A DNA stretch of 53,304 nucleotides, taken from NCBI GenBank assembly GCA_001725945.1, contig LRMT01000111.1, forward strand, positions 1 through 53,304, written 5' to 3'. The translations under genes were made by a program, and so were the position numbers. The stretch is from Cupriavidus sp. UYMMa02A. Lineage in GTDB: Bacteria > Pseudomonadota > Gammaproteobacteria > Burkholderiales > Burkholderiaceae. Below are positions 45,559 through 53,304 of the stretch, one piece after another; the first letter of the stretch is position 1, and each line of letters begins with the position of its first letter. Under the pieces are notes generated by a model. It worked only from the letters and a program-made list of their open reading frames with translations. It searched no databases and was not told the DNA's origin.

Positions 45559-46317
45559 TCAGCGCCCGACGTCAACTCTAGACTGGCCGCCTGCCACACG
45601 AAGCACGTTGCCCTCTGGCGTCATCTGCCGCGGAATGTCGTTGAATGTCGGCTTGCCCGCCAGCGCCGCCAGCCCCACGCTGGCGGGTGCCGCATCCACA
45701 TTCATGGCGTCGCGGGAGACGTCTTTGAGGCGATTCCCGACTGGCAGCCGCCAGTCCTTCGGCAAGTGATACGTCTTACCGATAACCGCTGCGGCCTTCC
45801 GGTCAGCGGCGTCGGGGGCCATGCCCTTGTCAATGAACTGTTGGTTCAGGGCGGAGAACGCTTCGTCAATGTTGACGTCTTGCTGCGTGGACAGCGACGC
45901 GGCGTCCGCCTGCATCACCTGCCACTGACCTCGGTCCTCCCAGACGGAGTGACTGGGATTCGGGCTGTAATACGCGCGTGCCACTTCCCGGAAGCGGTGC
46001 CCTTGGGATTGGGTGATGTCACTGCGGCGCACCGACACCTCGATCGAATCGGCGCCGAACGTTGCCACCCGTTCGGCAATCGCAATCGACGTGGCCGCCC
46101 ATTGCGCGGCGGACCCACCGTTCACCCCGACGCCAATCCTTGCCACTTTGACATGGTTCTGGAACAGGTCGCTCAGCATCGCCCCTTCGATGGTGAACGG
46201 TAGGGCAGCGACCGTCGGGCCGTGGGGATGCGAGATCGGCGCGGACACGGTCGCATCGCCCGACTGTCCGCACGCACTTAACAGACCGATCGCCAAACTC
46301 AGTGCTAACGCCTTCAT
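45559..46317 (-). CDS. Lipoprotein of unknown function (DUF4875-like)
   Basis: About 252 residues from MKALALSLAIGLLSACGQSG at 46317: a lipoprotein signal with the lipobox LLSAC, so it is probably anchored to a membrane from the periplasmic side. The mature part (AMLSDLFQNHVKVARIGVGV, EVSVRRSDITQSQGHRFREV, ADRKAAAVIGKTYHLPKDWR) reminds me of DUF4875 proteins found on plasmids and integrative elements, without proof. A longer frame starts at 46374 but would bury the signal. Confidence 0.6.
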   Translation of the reverse strand: MKALALSLAIGLLSACGQSGDATVSAPISHPHGPTVAALPFTIEGAMLSDLFQNHVKVARIGVGVNGGSAAQWAATSIAIAERVATFGADSIEVSVRRSDITQSQGHRFREVARAYYSPNPSHSVWEDRGQWQVMQADAASLSTQQDVNIDEAFSALNQQFIDKGMAPDAADRKAAAVIGKTYHLPKDWRLPVGNRLKDVSRDAMNVDAAPASVGLAALAGKPTFNDIPRQMTPEGNVLRVAGGQSRVDVGR

Positions 46318-46342
46318 GGTTCCCCGCTGGTGATGGCTCGAC

Positions 46343-46718
46343 CTATGCCGGGACGATCTCGCCGCGTTCGACAAATTTCAGGCCCAACGCGGCAATCATC
46401 GGCGTCACGATGTCCCGGAAGACGGCTGTGGCGATGTGCCGCCCTCCTTTCATTGTCTGGTGGGGGGGATCGCCCGCCAAACATGCCGGTGAAATCGGCA
46501 TGCCAGTGCGGACTGTTCCGATTGAAGAAGTGATAAGCGGAGCCACCGTAGCTGATCGCACCGGCCATTTCGGCCGTCTGCGCCTGGGTGTTGCTCAGGA
46601 AGCCCTCCAGCACGCGAATGGGTGGCCTGCACTCAAACGGAGTTGGATCATCCTCGGGCATACCGACGAAATCCATACAGTCGGTCAGCGCATTACACGA
46701 TCCAAATTCTTCCTGCAT
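46343..46718 (-). pseudogene. Hypothetical protein, one frameshift
   Basis: First frame: MQEEFGSCNALTDCMDFVGM, MPEDDPTPFECRPPIRVLEG, SNTQAQTAEMAGAISYGGSA, FFNRNSPHWHADFTGMFGG. After a shift near 46470 the other frame gives DPPHQTMKGGRHIATAVFRD and MIAALGLKFVERGEIVPA-stop at 46343. Repaired length is about 125 residues. The lipoprotein gene follows directly, so the two are probably cotranscribed. No family recognised. Confidence 0.5.
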
Positions 46719-47035
46719 CGCTTCCCTCTATAAGCTTTGCCAGCATCGAGAGTTGGGTCGCACCCGGTCCGCTGCCAGCGTAGCCGCGCGGCGACCCCAA
46801 GTGTGACAGAAAATCCGCGCATTAAGCTTGCCGACATCGTCAAGACTGCCGGGCCGCTGGGCCGCGCTTAGACGCCCAGCCCGTGGCCCATGAGCAGTTC
46901 CAGCCGCGCCGGCACAGTTACCCGCTCTACGCCTGTCGGGGTAATCGTTCCTCCAAAATGTAACGGTGACTGCTCGGAAAGCCGCTTCCTGCAAGGCTTT
47001 CCGCTTTCGCTTCAATTGAGAAATCGCGGCTTCCG
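46719..47035. other. Intergenic or decayed DNA before the transposase remnant
   Basis: No supported gene. Short frames on both strands have no signature. The stretch may contain the lost front part of the following transposase gene. Confidence 0.3.
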
Positions 47036-47431
47036 CAAACTCTTGAATCCCAAGCGTTCCTGGAGTCTTACCGTATCAATCTGCACGCGAAGGACGATTA
47101 CCCCTATCCGGCGTTGCGCCGACTAGAAAGCCTGGGCTGGGATCTGGAAGCTGAGGCCAGCCCCGAGGTAGACAATAACCGGCACTTCATCGTGAACTAC
47201 GGTGACCGCTACCGGCATGGAGAGCCCATTGCCTCAGGGTTCGTCGAGTCGGCCAGCAATCAGGTGATCAGCAAGCGGTTCGTCAAACGGCAGCAGATGG
47301 CCTGGCGGCCTCGACACGCGCACAACCTGCTGCAAATCCGGACGGCCGTACTCAATAACCAGTTCCGGTCTTACGTTGAACGATGGTATCCGTCCATCGC
47401 CCGGGACGAAAACCACCGCCTTGTCACTTAG
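47036..47431 (+). pseudogene. Transposase, C-terminal remnant (ISKra4-like)
   Basis: The frame reads QAFLESYRINLHAKDDYPYP, ALRRLESLGWDLEAE and then, from about 47190, NYGDRYRHGEPIASGFVESA, SNQVISKRFVKRQQMAWRPR and HNLLQIRTAVLNN, ending RWYPSIA. The block VESAxNQVxxKRFVKxQQMxWxPRxAHxLLQxR is typical of the C-terminus of ISKra4-type transposases. The N-terminal and catalytic parts are absent. Confidence 0.65.
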
Positions 47432-47847
47432 TCGGCCCCCCGTTTTGGCGCTGTCTCTCCGGTCCTTGGCGTTGTATTTGGGTGGTAGCTTAGCGTATCG
47501 CCCGTTGATGCGATTGGGCAGACCCAGCCCGGCTCTGACGATTTACGCCGGGCTCGCCATCGCTCTTGCGCACAAGGAACCCCCCCAAGGAAGCAACCAA
47601 CCGAATCACAAATTGAGTGTGACCGGTGATCTTCGGGCGACCTGGTTCGGCATGCAACGAACCATGGTCGCCGCGCTCACAATTCAAGCACTGTCGGAAG
47701 AATCATGACTTCTCTATAAGGGGATGCCCTGGAAGGAGGGGGCTCAGATGAATAATTTAATGATACGCTGACGCCTACGGAGCTTCCAGAGCAGCATCCT
47801 TTGCGCGAGGGGAGACTAAACGAACCTCACGTTCGTGTGGATTACAA
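47432..47847. other. Upstream region of the Detocs operon
   Basis: About 416 bases. The first part belongs to decayed IS-associated DNA. Composition becomes AT-rich after about 47700, which marks the border of the acquired defence operon. The promoter must lie in 47700-47840 but no box is clear; AGGGGAG at 47806-47812 is too far from the ATG to serve as its ribosome-binding site. Confidence 0.35.
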
Positions 47848-50800
47848 ATGAAAAAAAACGCAACAAAAACAAAAAATGCAGTTTTGGCTTGGAAGAATGT
47901 TACCCGCGGCATAGTTGGCCACGCGAAAAGCAAGACGTTTGAAAGCAAGCCGTCAAATAAGCCGGTACATTTGGCGCTTGGAATGCAGCGGCTTCTTCTT
48001 TATGCAGGGCGCAACTTACCCACCAGTGCATTCTCGGATTTTTTGGCGTGGGCCGAGACGCAAAAGGAGATGATTCCTCGAAATGCGCAGGCGCTTCCGG
48101 CGAAATATTCGCTGATGAGTAGCTACTATGACGACGAAGATATAGATTTCGACCGTCAAATTTCTTGGACGATCGCAAGGTTAAGGTCATCGTTCGATCA
48201 AATCTATAAGTTTTTTGAGACCGTGTCGGAGGTCGAGCGCCTAACGCTTCTCGGTCATGTCTCTCGTGCAAGAGAGATGCTCATATCCTTGGAGTCCAAG
48301 TATGGGCCTTCCATCTATATGATCGAAGCCCGACTCGCTATTGAGCAACTGACCGGCGGCCTAGAAGCTCAAAAAAAACTAGCCGACAAAATAAAGGGGA
48401 AAGGAAAGGGCGGACTAGTTGGCTTCGTTGTTCATTATATAAGTATGAGAAATGAACCGCGTACTCCAATATCCAGGTACAGGGAAGTAATCGAGAATCG
48501 CGCCTCAAAAATGGAATCAGGCTCAATTCGGGACTACGTCGAATACCGGCTTTGTGACCGGCTTCCGCCCGACACTGATGTAACGGCCCGCGTGCTCAGA
48601 ATTGAAGAAAGTCATTCCATATTTGATGTCGCCCTCACAACGCTTAGGATCTACCAATCCTGGTGCGTAGCTAGCGATCCGCCCAAGGAAGTGCGAAAGT
48701 GGCGAGAAAGTATCTCTTCATGCTTGAAGAACTGTTTTCCTGTGAGATATCTTCAATCAAACGCGGCGGGGCTCAGTACCATTGAAGAGAAACTGATCCT
48801 AAATGTTAGCTCGGGAGTAACTTCGGTTAAGTCATTCTATCGTGAGATTTGTCGCGATAGGATAAAGACGGGCGAGATGCGATTGTCTGATTTGCAGCTC
48901 ATATTTTCGCTGGCAGCCTTGATCCGTGATAATTTTGACATAAACAAGCCCGGTTCACTATTTTCCATATTACGCCGAAATGTTGTAAGCTGCCTAAGTT
49001 ACGCGCAGCAGAAGAACGCTGGGTGGGATGATGTCGAGAAAATCGCCATAAATATGCGCTTTTTCGATCTTTTCCATCACATGTCGGTGGCAATCCGAAA
49101 AGAGGAATTCAACATATTTGACCCCTGGCGGCCGAAAGTCGAATCATCCGCCCCTTCGCTTCCGGCAGCAATTGCCTCGCTACCTTTTCCCCACGCCGAA
49201 CACGCTAGTCTCAGCCAGCATCTTTATTCGGTTGTGCAAGCTTTGCGATGGCTAATGACTTTGTGGCAGCGGAGAAATATAGCAGATATGGAGAGCTTCT
49301 CTCGCTTTGTAGAGGAATCGACGATTGAAAAGCTCCCACGAGCATTACAGATTAATCTGCTTTTGACTGCCGTACGAGCCAATGTCGAGCTTGGGGAATG
49401 GAGGAAGGTTTTCGCCGGTCTGGCAAGCTTAGCAACGATTCATAACGTTGATCATCGAAACCTCCCGCTCTCCGCGGCCTTGGATGGGCATAGGTGGAGA
49501 AATATTGCCAAGTATGCTAATCAAATCGACCTTTCGATATGTTTGGAGTTATATTCTCGTCAGATCGCCGATGAGAATATCGAAGCAATGAAACGATATG
49601 CGATCGAAGATTATCTGGCTTCCAATGGTGTAGCGAAGCCATCCGATATGGAAATTTCTTCCCTTGCCGAACCTCGCGAAAAGGTGGTGTATTTTTTACG
49701 CCATGTTTGCGTTCAGCGGACAATGGAGCTTCTTAAGGAACTAAAAGGTAGCCATGCGCTTGATAATGAGCGGCGTCAAATATGCTCCCTTCTCCTTCAT
49801 TTGGACAAGGAGAACGCGTTTGTATATAACGACGAGATCGTTTCGATAATTCATCGCGCGCGGATCGACGAAGGATTGAGGCTCGTGGATAGCAGTAGAG
49901 TTCATGTCGATGTCGACATGCTTATCAAGCAATGCGCAAATGAACTTCGCACTGACTTCGAGCGATATTTGGGCCTCGTAGGTGCGGGCGTCGGTGTTGC
50001 CAGTAACTTCGATCACGTATTAAGGGGAATTTCTAAGCCCAATATTGATGAGGAATGGCTAAAAGTTCCTGAGAGTGAAGCGGATGATCTCTTGATTAGC
50101 CTAATACGAGTCGTGCTGGAAAAATTCCTCTTTGACCAACAGCATGGATTGGACAGTTATCTGGGTCGTCGCATTCGTCATAATTCACTGACAGGGCAAA
50201 TGCGCGCGCCGCTGGGTCAAGCAAATCTGGTAACGCAATTCGATACTGCCGCAGGAGAATACCAGTCTAACGTGTTTTGGCTCTCGAAGCTTAGTAGACT
50301 GTGTGAGGAGGATCTAGCAAAACTTGATGTTCTTTTGAAGAACTTTTCCAGGGACTTCGATGCCATTGGCCAAGAACTTCGGGACAAATATCTGCATATT
50401 AGAACAAGTGAATTTCCAAATGGTATTTTCGATATTTCTTTGAGCGCTATTTCTTATCATATTTTAAGAAGCATCGCACAGCAGAGTGAGACAATAGAAG
50501 CATTTCTATCAGCATGTTTTGCTCGCTTTTGGGGCATCACCGCTGGGCCATTGGCACTGGCAAGAGGCCTCATGAGAGGGCATACGCAGCGAACTGTATC
50601 AAAGGTGTTCGACCAGTTGAAAGTTGGTCTCTCTGAGATTAGCGAGCCACAGCTTATTATGGATCTGAACGCAGCGGTTTCCAGCGCTCAACAAGGTGTT
50701 TCCAGGCAAATAGAAAAGATCAGTGATTGGTTCAATCGCCGAGATAATGAATCGGCGAACAAAACATATAGCATTGAAGACGCTGTAAATATTGCTATCG

Positions 50801-51312
50801 AAGCATGCTTGACGTCTCACAGGGCGGTGAATCCCAACATCTCCAAGGTTGTGGAAACCGACCTGACCGTCGATGCGGCGAGCCTCTTTGCATTAGCGGA
50901 CGTTTTCTGGATTGCTATTGATAATGCATGCACCCATTCCGGCTATCCGCAGAACGTCAAAATCGATATCCGGGTATGCTGGGAGGATGTAAGAAAAGCG
51001 CTCCGCCTGACGTTCTCAAATGAGGTCGCCGAAAAAGCAAGAAATGCTGTTACCGAGCGGAACGTTGCCTCAATTGCTGAGGATATTGATAAACGTCGTC
51101 ATCGTGAAGGGCTTAGGGTGGAGGGAAAATCTGGAATTAAGAAAATTGCTTCCATTGCGTATTCAACAACCAATGGACGGCTAGAATTTGGGTTTCGCGA
51201 GCCGAACTCTTTTATTCTTGATGTGGATATTCCAATTTTCATGACTGGAGAAACTCTCGGCCCGGATGAGTCCGCGAATGAGGAGTCGTGCGATGCATGT
51301 GTTACTGGTTGA
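47848..51312 (+). CDS. dtcA: Detocs sensor histidine kinase DtcA
   Basis: An intact 1154-residue protein with no signal peptide or membrane segment. The first ~850 residues are alpha-helical with repeat-like helices (TPR-like; for example ERLTLLGHVSRAREMLISLE and NLLLTAVRANVELGEWRKVF), the presumed sensor of phage infection. The C-terminal 200 residues form a GHKL-type ATPase: the N box is FWIAIDNACTHSG around residue 1022, and EGKSGIKKIASIAY around 1095 stands for the glycine box. The phospho-accepting histidine is not obvious by eye. Two receiver proteins follow, the first overlapping by 20 bases. In Detocs, DtcA autophosphorylates after infection and passes phosphate to DtcB (a buffer) and DtcC (the effector). 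AT-rich relative to neighbours, indicating recent transfer. Confidence 0.85.
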   Translation: MKKNATKTKNAVLAWKNVTRGIVGHAKSKTFESKPSNKPVHLALGMQRLLLYAGRNLPTSAFSDFLAWAETQKEMIPRNAQALPAKYSLMSSYYDDEDIDFDRQISWTIARLRSSFDQIYKFFETVSEVERLTLLGHVSRAREMLISLESKYGPSIYMIEARLAIEQLTGGLEAQKKLADKIKGKGKGGLVGFVVHYISMRNEPRTPISRYREVIENRASKMESGSIRDYVEYRLCDRLPPDTDVTARVLRIEESHSIFDVALTTLRIYQSWCVASDPPKEVRKWRESISSCLKNCFPVRYLQSNAAGLSTIEEKLILNVSSGVTSVKSFYREICRDRIKTGEMRLSDLQLIFSLAALIRDNFDINKPGSLFSILRRNVVSCLSYAQQKNAGWDDVEKIAINMRFFDLFHHMSVAIRKEEFNIFDPWRPKVESSAPSLPAAIASLPFPHAEHASLSQHLYSVVQALRWLMTLWQRRNIADMESFSRFVEESTIEKLPRALQINLLLTAVRANVELGEWRKVFAGLASLATIHNVDHRNLPLSAALDGHRWRNIAKYANQIDLSICLELYSRQIADENIEAMKRYAIEDYLASNGVAKPSDMEISSLAEPREKVVYFLRHVCVQRTMELLKELKGSHALDNERRQICSLLLHLDKENAFVYNDEIVSIIHRARIDEGLRLVDSSRVHVDVDMLIKQCANELRTDFERYLGLVGAGVGVASNFDHVLRGISKPNIDEEWLKVPESEADDLLISLIRVVLEKFLFDQQHGLDSYLGRRIRHNSLTGQMRAPLGQANLVTQFDTAAGEYQSNVFWLSKLSRLCEEDLAKLDVLLKNFSRDFDAIGQELRDKYLHIRTSEFPNGIFDISLSAISYHILRSIAQQSETIEAFLSACFARFWGITAGPLALARGLMRGHTQRTVSKVFDQLKVGLSEISEPQLIMDLNAAVSSAQQGVSRQIEKISDWFNRRDNESANKTYSIEDAVNIAIEACLTSHRAVNPNISKVVETDLTVDAASLFALADVFWIAIDNACTHSGYPQNVKIDIRVCWEDVRKALRLTFSNEVAEKARNAVTERNVASIAEDIDKRRHREGLRVEGKSGIKKIASIAYSTTNGRLEFGFREPNSFILDVDIPIFMTGETLGPDESANEESCDACVTG

Positions 51313-51766
51313 GGACGAAGCACCAAAGCTTGAAAAACTTCTCGACTTCCTGAAGGAAAATTATTCAGATTTCGAAATGGAGGTTGCGAAATCTGTTCGG
51401 GCGCGGTGGATATCTTGCGTGAAGATGAGTCTTTTGATCTCGTTATTCTTGATATGTCACTGCCTACCTTCGACATTTCGCTCGGCGAGAGTGGAGGCGC
51501 GCCGCAAGGATTTGGCGGGATAGAGATAATGAGATTTATGGATCGATATTCCATGAATACCCCAGTTATCGTCGTTACTGCATATGAAGCATTTCCAGAT
51601 GAGGGAAATCGAACCTTGAGTTTAAAGGACTTAGAGGAAAATTTAAAAAGTTGATTTTCCGGATATTTTCAGGAATTTAGTTTACTACAACATCGTTTTC
51701 GGAGATTGGGTATCCGTGCTTAAAAATGCGATCGACGATCTTCAAAAAAAAAGTATAGATAAATGA
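51293..51766 (+). pseudogene. dtcB: Detocs stand-alone receiver DtcB (two compensating frameshifts)
   Basis: A CheY-like receiver. MHVLLVEDEAPKLEKLLDFL gives the acidic pair at 7-9. After one missing T near 51396 the frame goes on with DILREDESFDLVILDMSLPT, where Asp54 (repaired numbering) is the phosphorylation site, then MNTPVIVVTAYEAFPDEG. An extra A in the run near 51648 ends the frame early; removing it adds DFPDIFRNLVYYNIVFGDWV and SVLKNAIDDLQKKSIDK-stop at 51766. Repaired length is 157 residues and the stop then overlaps the dtcC start as ATGA. DtcB has no output domain; in Detocs it drains phosphate and prevents accidental activation. If the shifts are real, the system could be toxic or leaky, so sequencing error is more likely. 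Confidence 0.78.
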
Positions 51767-52998
51767 ATTTGCTTTTAGTTGATGACGATCGCAATAAAAT
51801 TCGGGCTGTGATCGAGCATCTTCAGCGCTTAGGAATAGATCGGGAGAAAATCGATGTGGCGCAAACGGGATTAGCTGCGAGAGAGTTGCTAGCTGAATCG
51901 CGCTACGATGTTCTAATTTTGGATGTATTGTTGCCAAACAGGGAGGAAGATGATCCATGTGCAGATACGTCCTTGGCATTGCTTAAAGATCTTGCTGAGT
52001 CGAGGGATCTTAAGCGTCCAGCGCATATTATTGGCCTGTCTGCAGTGGAAGATTTGCCATCTCACGTGGTAGCTGCATTCCGTGATGGAACATGGACGAT
52101 TCTGCATTACAGTCCCACTACTACAGCTTGGCAGGGTCCGCTAACGAATTCAATCGCGTACCTCTCGAGTGCTCCAAAAGCTGACGAACGGCTTTCCTAT
52201 ATGACTGACGTTTGCATTCTGGCTGCGCTTGCGGTACCGGAGATGGAGCAGATTCATCGACTACCATGGTCTTGGGAGGATGAGGCACCCTTAGATGATC
52301 ACACCTTTATCCGGAGGGGAATGATTCGTAGCGGCGATCGCGATTTCACAGTTGTTTCAGCCTACGCGCCAAGAATGGGAATGGTGGCGACATCCCTTCT
52401 TGCTGCGAAGCTTATACGTGAAATCCGTCCGAGATTTATCGTCATGCCTGGAATCTGTGCGGGGGTGCAAGGAAAGACTGCGTTTGGTGACATCATTCTG
52501 GCTGATACTAGCTGGAACTGGCAGAGCGGGAAGCATTCCGTTGATGAACTCGGCGCTCATTTTGCAGCCTCGCCTCATCCGTTGGATATCCCGGAGTTTG
52601 TTCGTGCTAGGGGGCATGCTCTACGTAATGACCGAGATTTCCTCTCTAAGATCAAGCAGGGTTTTCAAGGCGAACGGGCCGCTGAGGAGCTTAACCTGCG
52701 TGTCGGCCCTGTGGCGTCCGGTTCGGCTGTTTTAGCCGATGAGGGAGTTGTGAAGCAGATTCAGGTCCACGATCGTGGGTTGGTCGGCGTCGAGATGGAG
52801 ATATACGGAATGTACGCTGCAGCGGCGTACGCCAGTTATCCTCGACCTACGGCTTTTGCGATGAAATCCGTCTGCGACTTCGGTACTAAGGTAAAGGATG
52901 ACAAGTACCAGACGTATGCTGCGTATACCAGCGCTCAAGTCGTTAAGGAGTACTTGGAGCGGTACTTATTTGAACTGCACCCTCTTGCCGGCACTTGA
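51763..52998 (+). CDS. dtcC: Detocs effector DtcC: receiver domain fused to nucleoside phosphorylase/ATP nucleosidase
   Basis: An intact 411-residue protein. Residues 1-130 form a receiver domain with Asp7-Asp9 and the phosphorylation site Asp54 in VLILDVLLPN. Residues about 170-400 form a PNP/UDP phosphorylase-like domain: GMVATSLLAAKLIREIRPRF, IVMPGICAGVQGKTAFGDII, GSAVLADEGVVKQI, GLVGVEMEIYGMYAAAAYAS (EME substrate-binding motif) and AFAMKSVCDFGTKVKDDKYQ with the catalytic aspartate. In Detocs the phosphorylated protein hydrolyses ATP to adenine and ribose-5'-triphosphate, stopping phage growth by emptying the ATP pool. Domain order and gene order match that system. Confidence 0.88.
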   Translation: MNLLLVDDDRNKIRAVIEHLQRLGIDREKIDVAQTGLAARELLAESRYDVLILDVLLPNREEDDPCADTSLALLKDLAESRDLKRPAHIIGLSAVEDLPSHVVAAFRDGTWTILHYSPTTTAWQGPLTNSIAYLSSAPKADERLSYMTDVCILAALAVPEMEQIHRLPWSWEDEAPLDDHTFIRRGMIRSGDRDFTVVSAYAPRMGMVATSLLAAKLIREIRPRFIVMPGICAGVQGKTAFGDIILADTSWNWQSGKHSVDELGAHFAASPHPLDIPEFVRARGHALRNDRDFLSKIKQGFQGERAAEELNLRVGPVASGSAVLADEGVVKQIQVHDRGLVGVEMEIYGMYAAAAYASYPRPTAFAMKSVCDFGTKVKDDKYQTYAAYTSAQVVKEYLERYLFELHPLAGT

Positions 52999-53002
52999 TG
53001 GC

Positions 53003-53304
53003 TTAATAAAAATCCGCGGTCGCGTAGGCCCGCACGGCGGCGAACGGGCCTAGGGTTATCGTGCTTTCGGTGCTGATTCGGGGCATGCCAAGATAAGGCG
53101 AATTCGAGTGGATACTCGCCCCGAACCGGTATGCTGTTGACGCGGGATAGCCTGCTGAGTTACCCGACTCGGAAAACTCGACGCTCTGCCCGCCATTGAC
53201 CGCCCGCTGTGAGCTACGAGGCATCTCGCCCTGCCCGTCCCAGGTCAGCCCTTCCGCGTTGCCGTAGCAGACCACCGGCGGCGCGGTGGGGGTGGCTCGG
53301 GTGG
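53003..53304 (-). CDS. Hypothetical protein, C-terminal part, runs off the window
   Basis: An open frame from the right edge to a TAA at 53003, about 100 codons: TRATPTAPPVVCYGNAEGLT, WDGQGEMPRSSQRAVNGGQS, ASTAYRFGASIHSNSPYLGM and ITLGPFAAVRAYATADFY. It looks like a secreted or structural protein rich in small residues, of the kind found in conjugative or prophage-like regions, but no family is recognised. It converges on dtcC with a gap of four bases. Confidence 0.5.
   Translation of the reverse strand, partial: TRATPTAPPVVCYGNAEGLTWDGQGEMPRSSQRAVNGGQSVEFSESGNSAGYPASTAYRFGASIHSNSPYLGMPRISTESTITLGPFAAVRAYATADFY

Noticed and set aside
51413..51654. Stand-alone short receiver starting at MDILREDESF
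   Set aside because: It lacks the N-terminal acidic pair; the preceding frame from 51293 supplies it once the one-base shift is repaired.
1..53304. CRISPR array, tRNA or rRNA genes
   Set aside because: No spaced direct repeats, cloverleaf-type sequences or rRNA-like conserved blocks were seen on either strand.

Overview
This window looks like an accessory island of a betaproteobacterium of the order Burkholderiales (Cupriavidus/Ralstonia-like). The inference rests on the GC-rich backbone, the porins, the H-NS-like protein, the IS66, IS5 and IS3/IS2-group insertion sequences, and a RIT (recombinase-in-trio) element. It could be a chromosomal island, an integrative element or a megaplasmid; no replication or conjugation core is visible that would decide this. 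No rRNA, tRNA or CRISPR array was seen.

Layout. (1) 1-1879: an IS3/IS2-group element inserted in a porin gene. (2) 2026-4697: an AT-richer cluster made of two pairs of paralogous genes I cannot name firmly, next to the 3' half of a tryptophan 2,3-dioxygenase gene cut off by a truncated IS5-family copy. I suggest, tentatively, a cucumopine-synthase-like architecture. (3) 5743-8453: decayed DNA with the remnant of a cyclase/ATPase-TPR regulator. (4) 8454-28625: a catabolic region for an aromatic or N-heteroaromatic compound. It holds a CarAa-like Rieske oxygenase, a meta-cleavage product hydrolase, class III extradiol dioxygenase subunits and a divergent hydratase and hydrolase. It also holds a second Rieske oxygenase with its ferredoxin and reductase, a DesZ-like extradiol dioxygenase, an aspartate dehydrogenase/SDR/RraA trio, an MFS transporter, a medium-chain dehydrogenase, a porin, and LysR and GntR regulators. 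A shared palindrome, TGCATAC-N-GTATGCA, precedes most of the ring-cleavage operons and the gntR gene, which points to one GntR regulon. (5) 30381-40754: one large broken gene (about 1250 codons, nuclease-like N-terminus) split by an IS66-family element that is itself split by a RIT element. (6) 40978-47431: small genes, a second IS5 copy, a RelE/ParE-RelB pair, a HEAT-repeat protein, a frameshifted H-NS-like protein, a lipoprotein and a transposase remnant. (7) 47848-52998: an AT-richer three-gene operon with the full layout of the Detocs anti-phage system: sensor kinase, stand-alone receiver, and receiver fused to a nucleoside phosphorylase/ATP nucleosidase domain.

How the parts fit. The oxygenase at 10589 and the one at 24558 could both draw electrons from the reductase and ferredoxin at 27508-25906. 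Ring cleavage, C-C hydrolysis and the hydratase would lead to a 4-hydroxy-2-oxo acid, for which the RraA-type protein is a candidate aldolase. Detocs and the nuclease-like gene suggest a defence-rich accessory region.

Caution. About twenty genes carry single-base frameshifts, many at runs of five or six A or T, and some occur as compensating pairs (H-NS-like C-terminus, dtcB). Part of this is real decay (IS insertions, stop codons), but part may be sequencing indels, so 'pseudogene' calls below should be read with that in mind.
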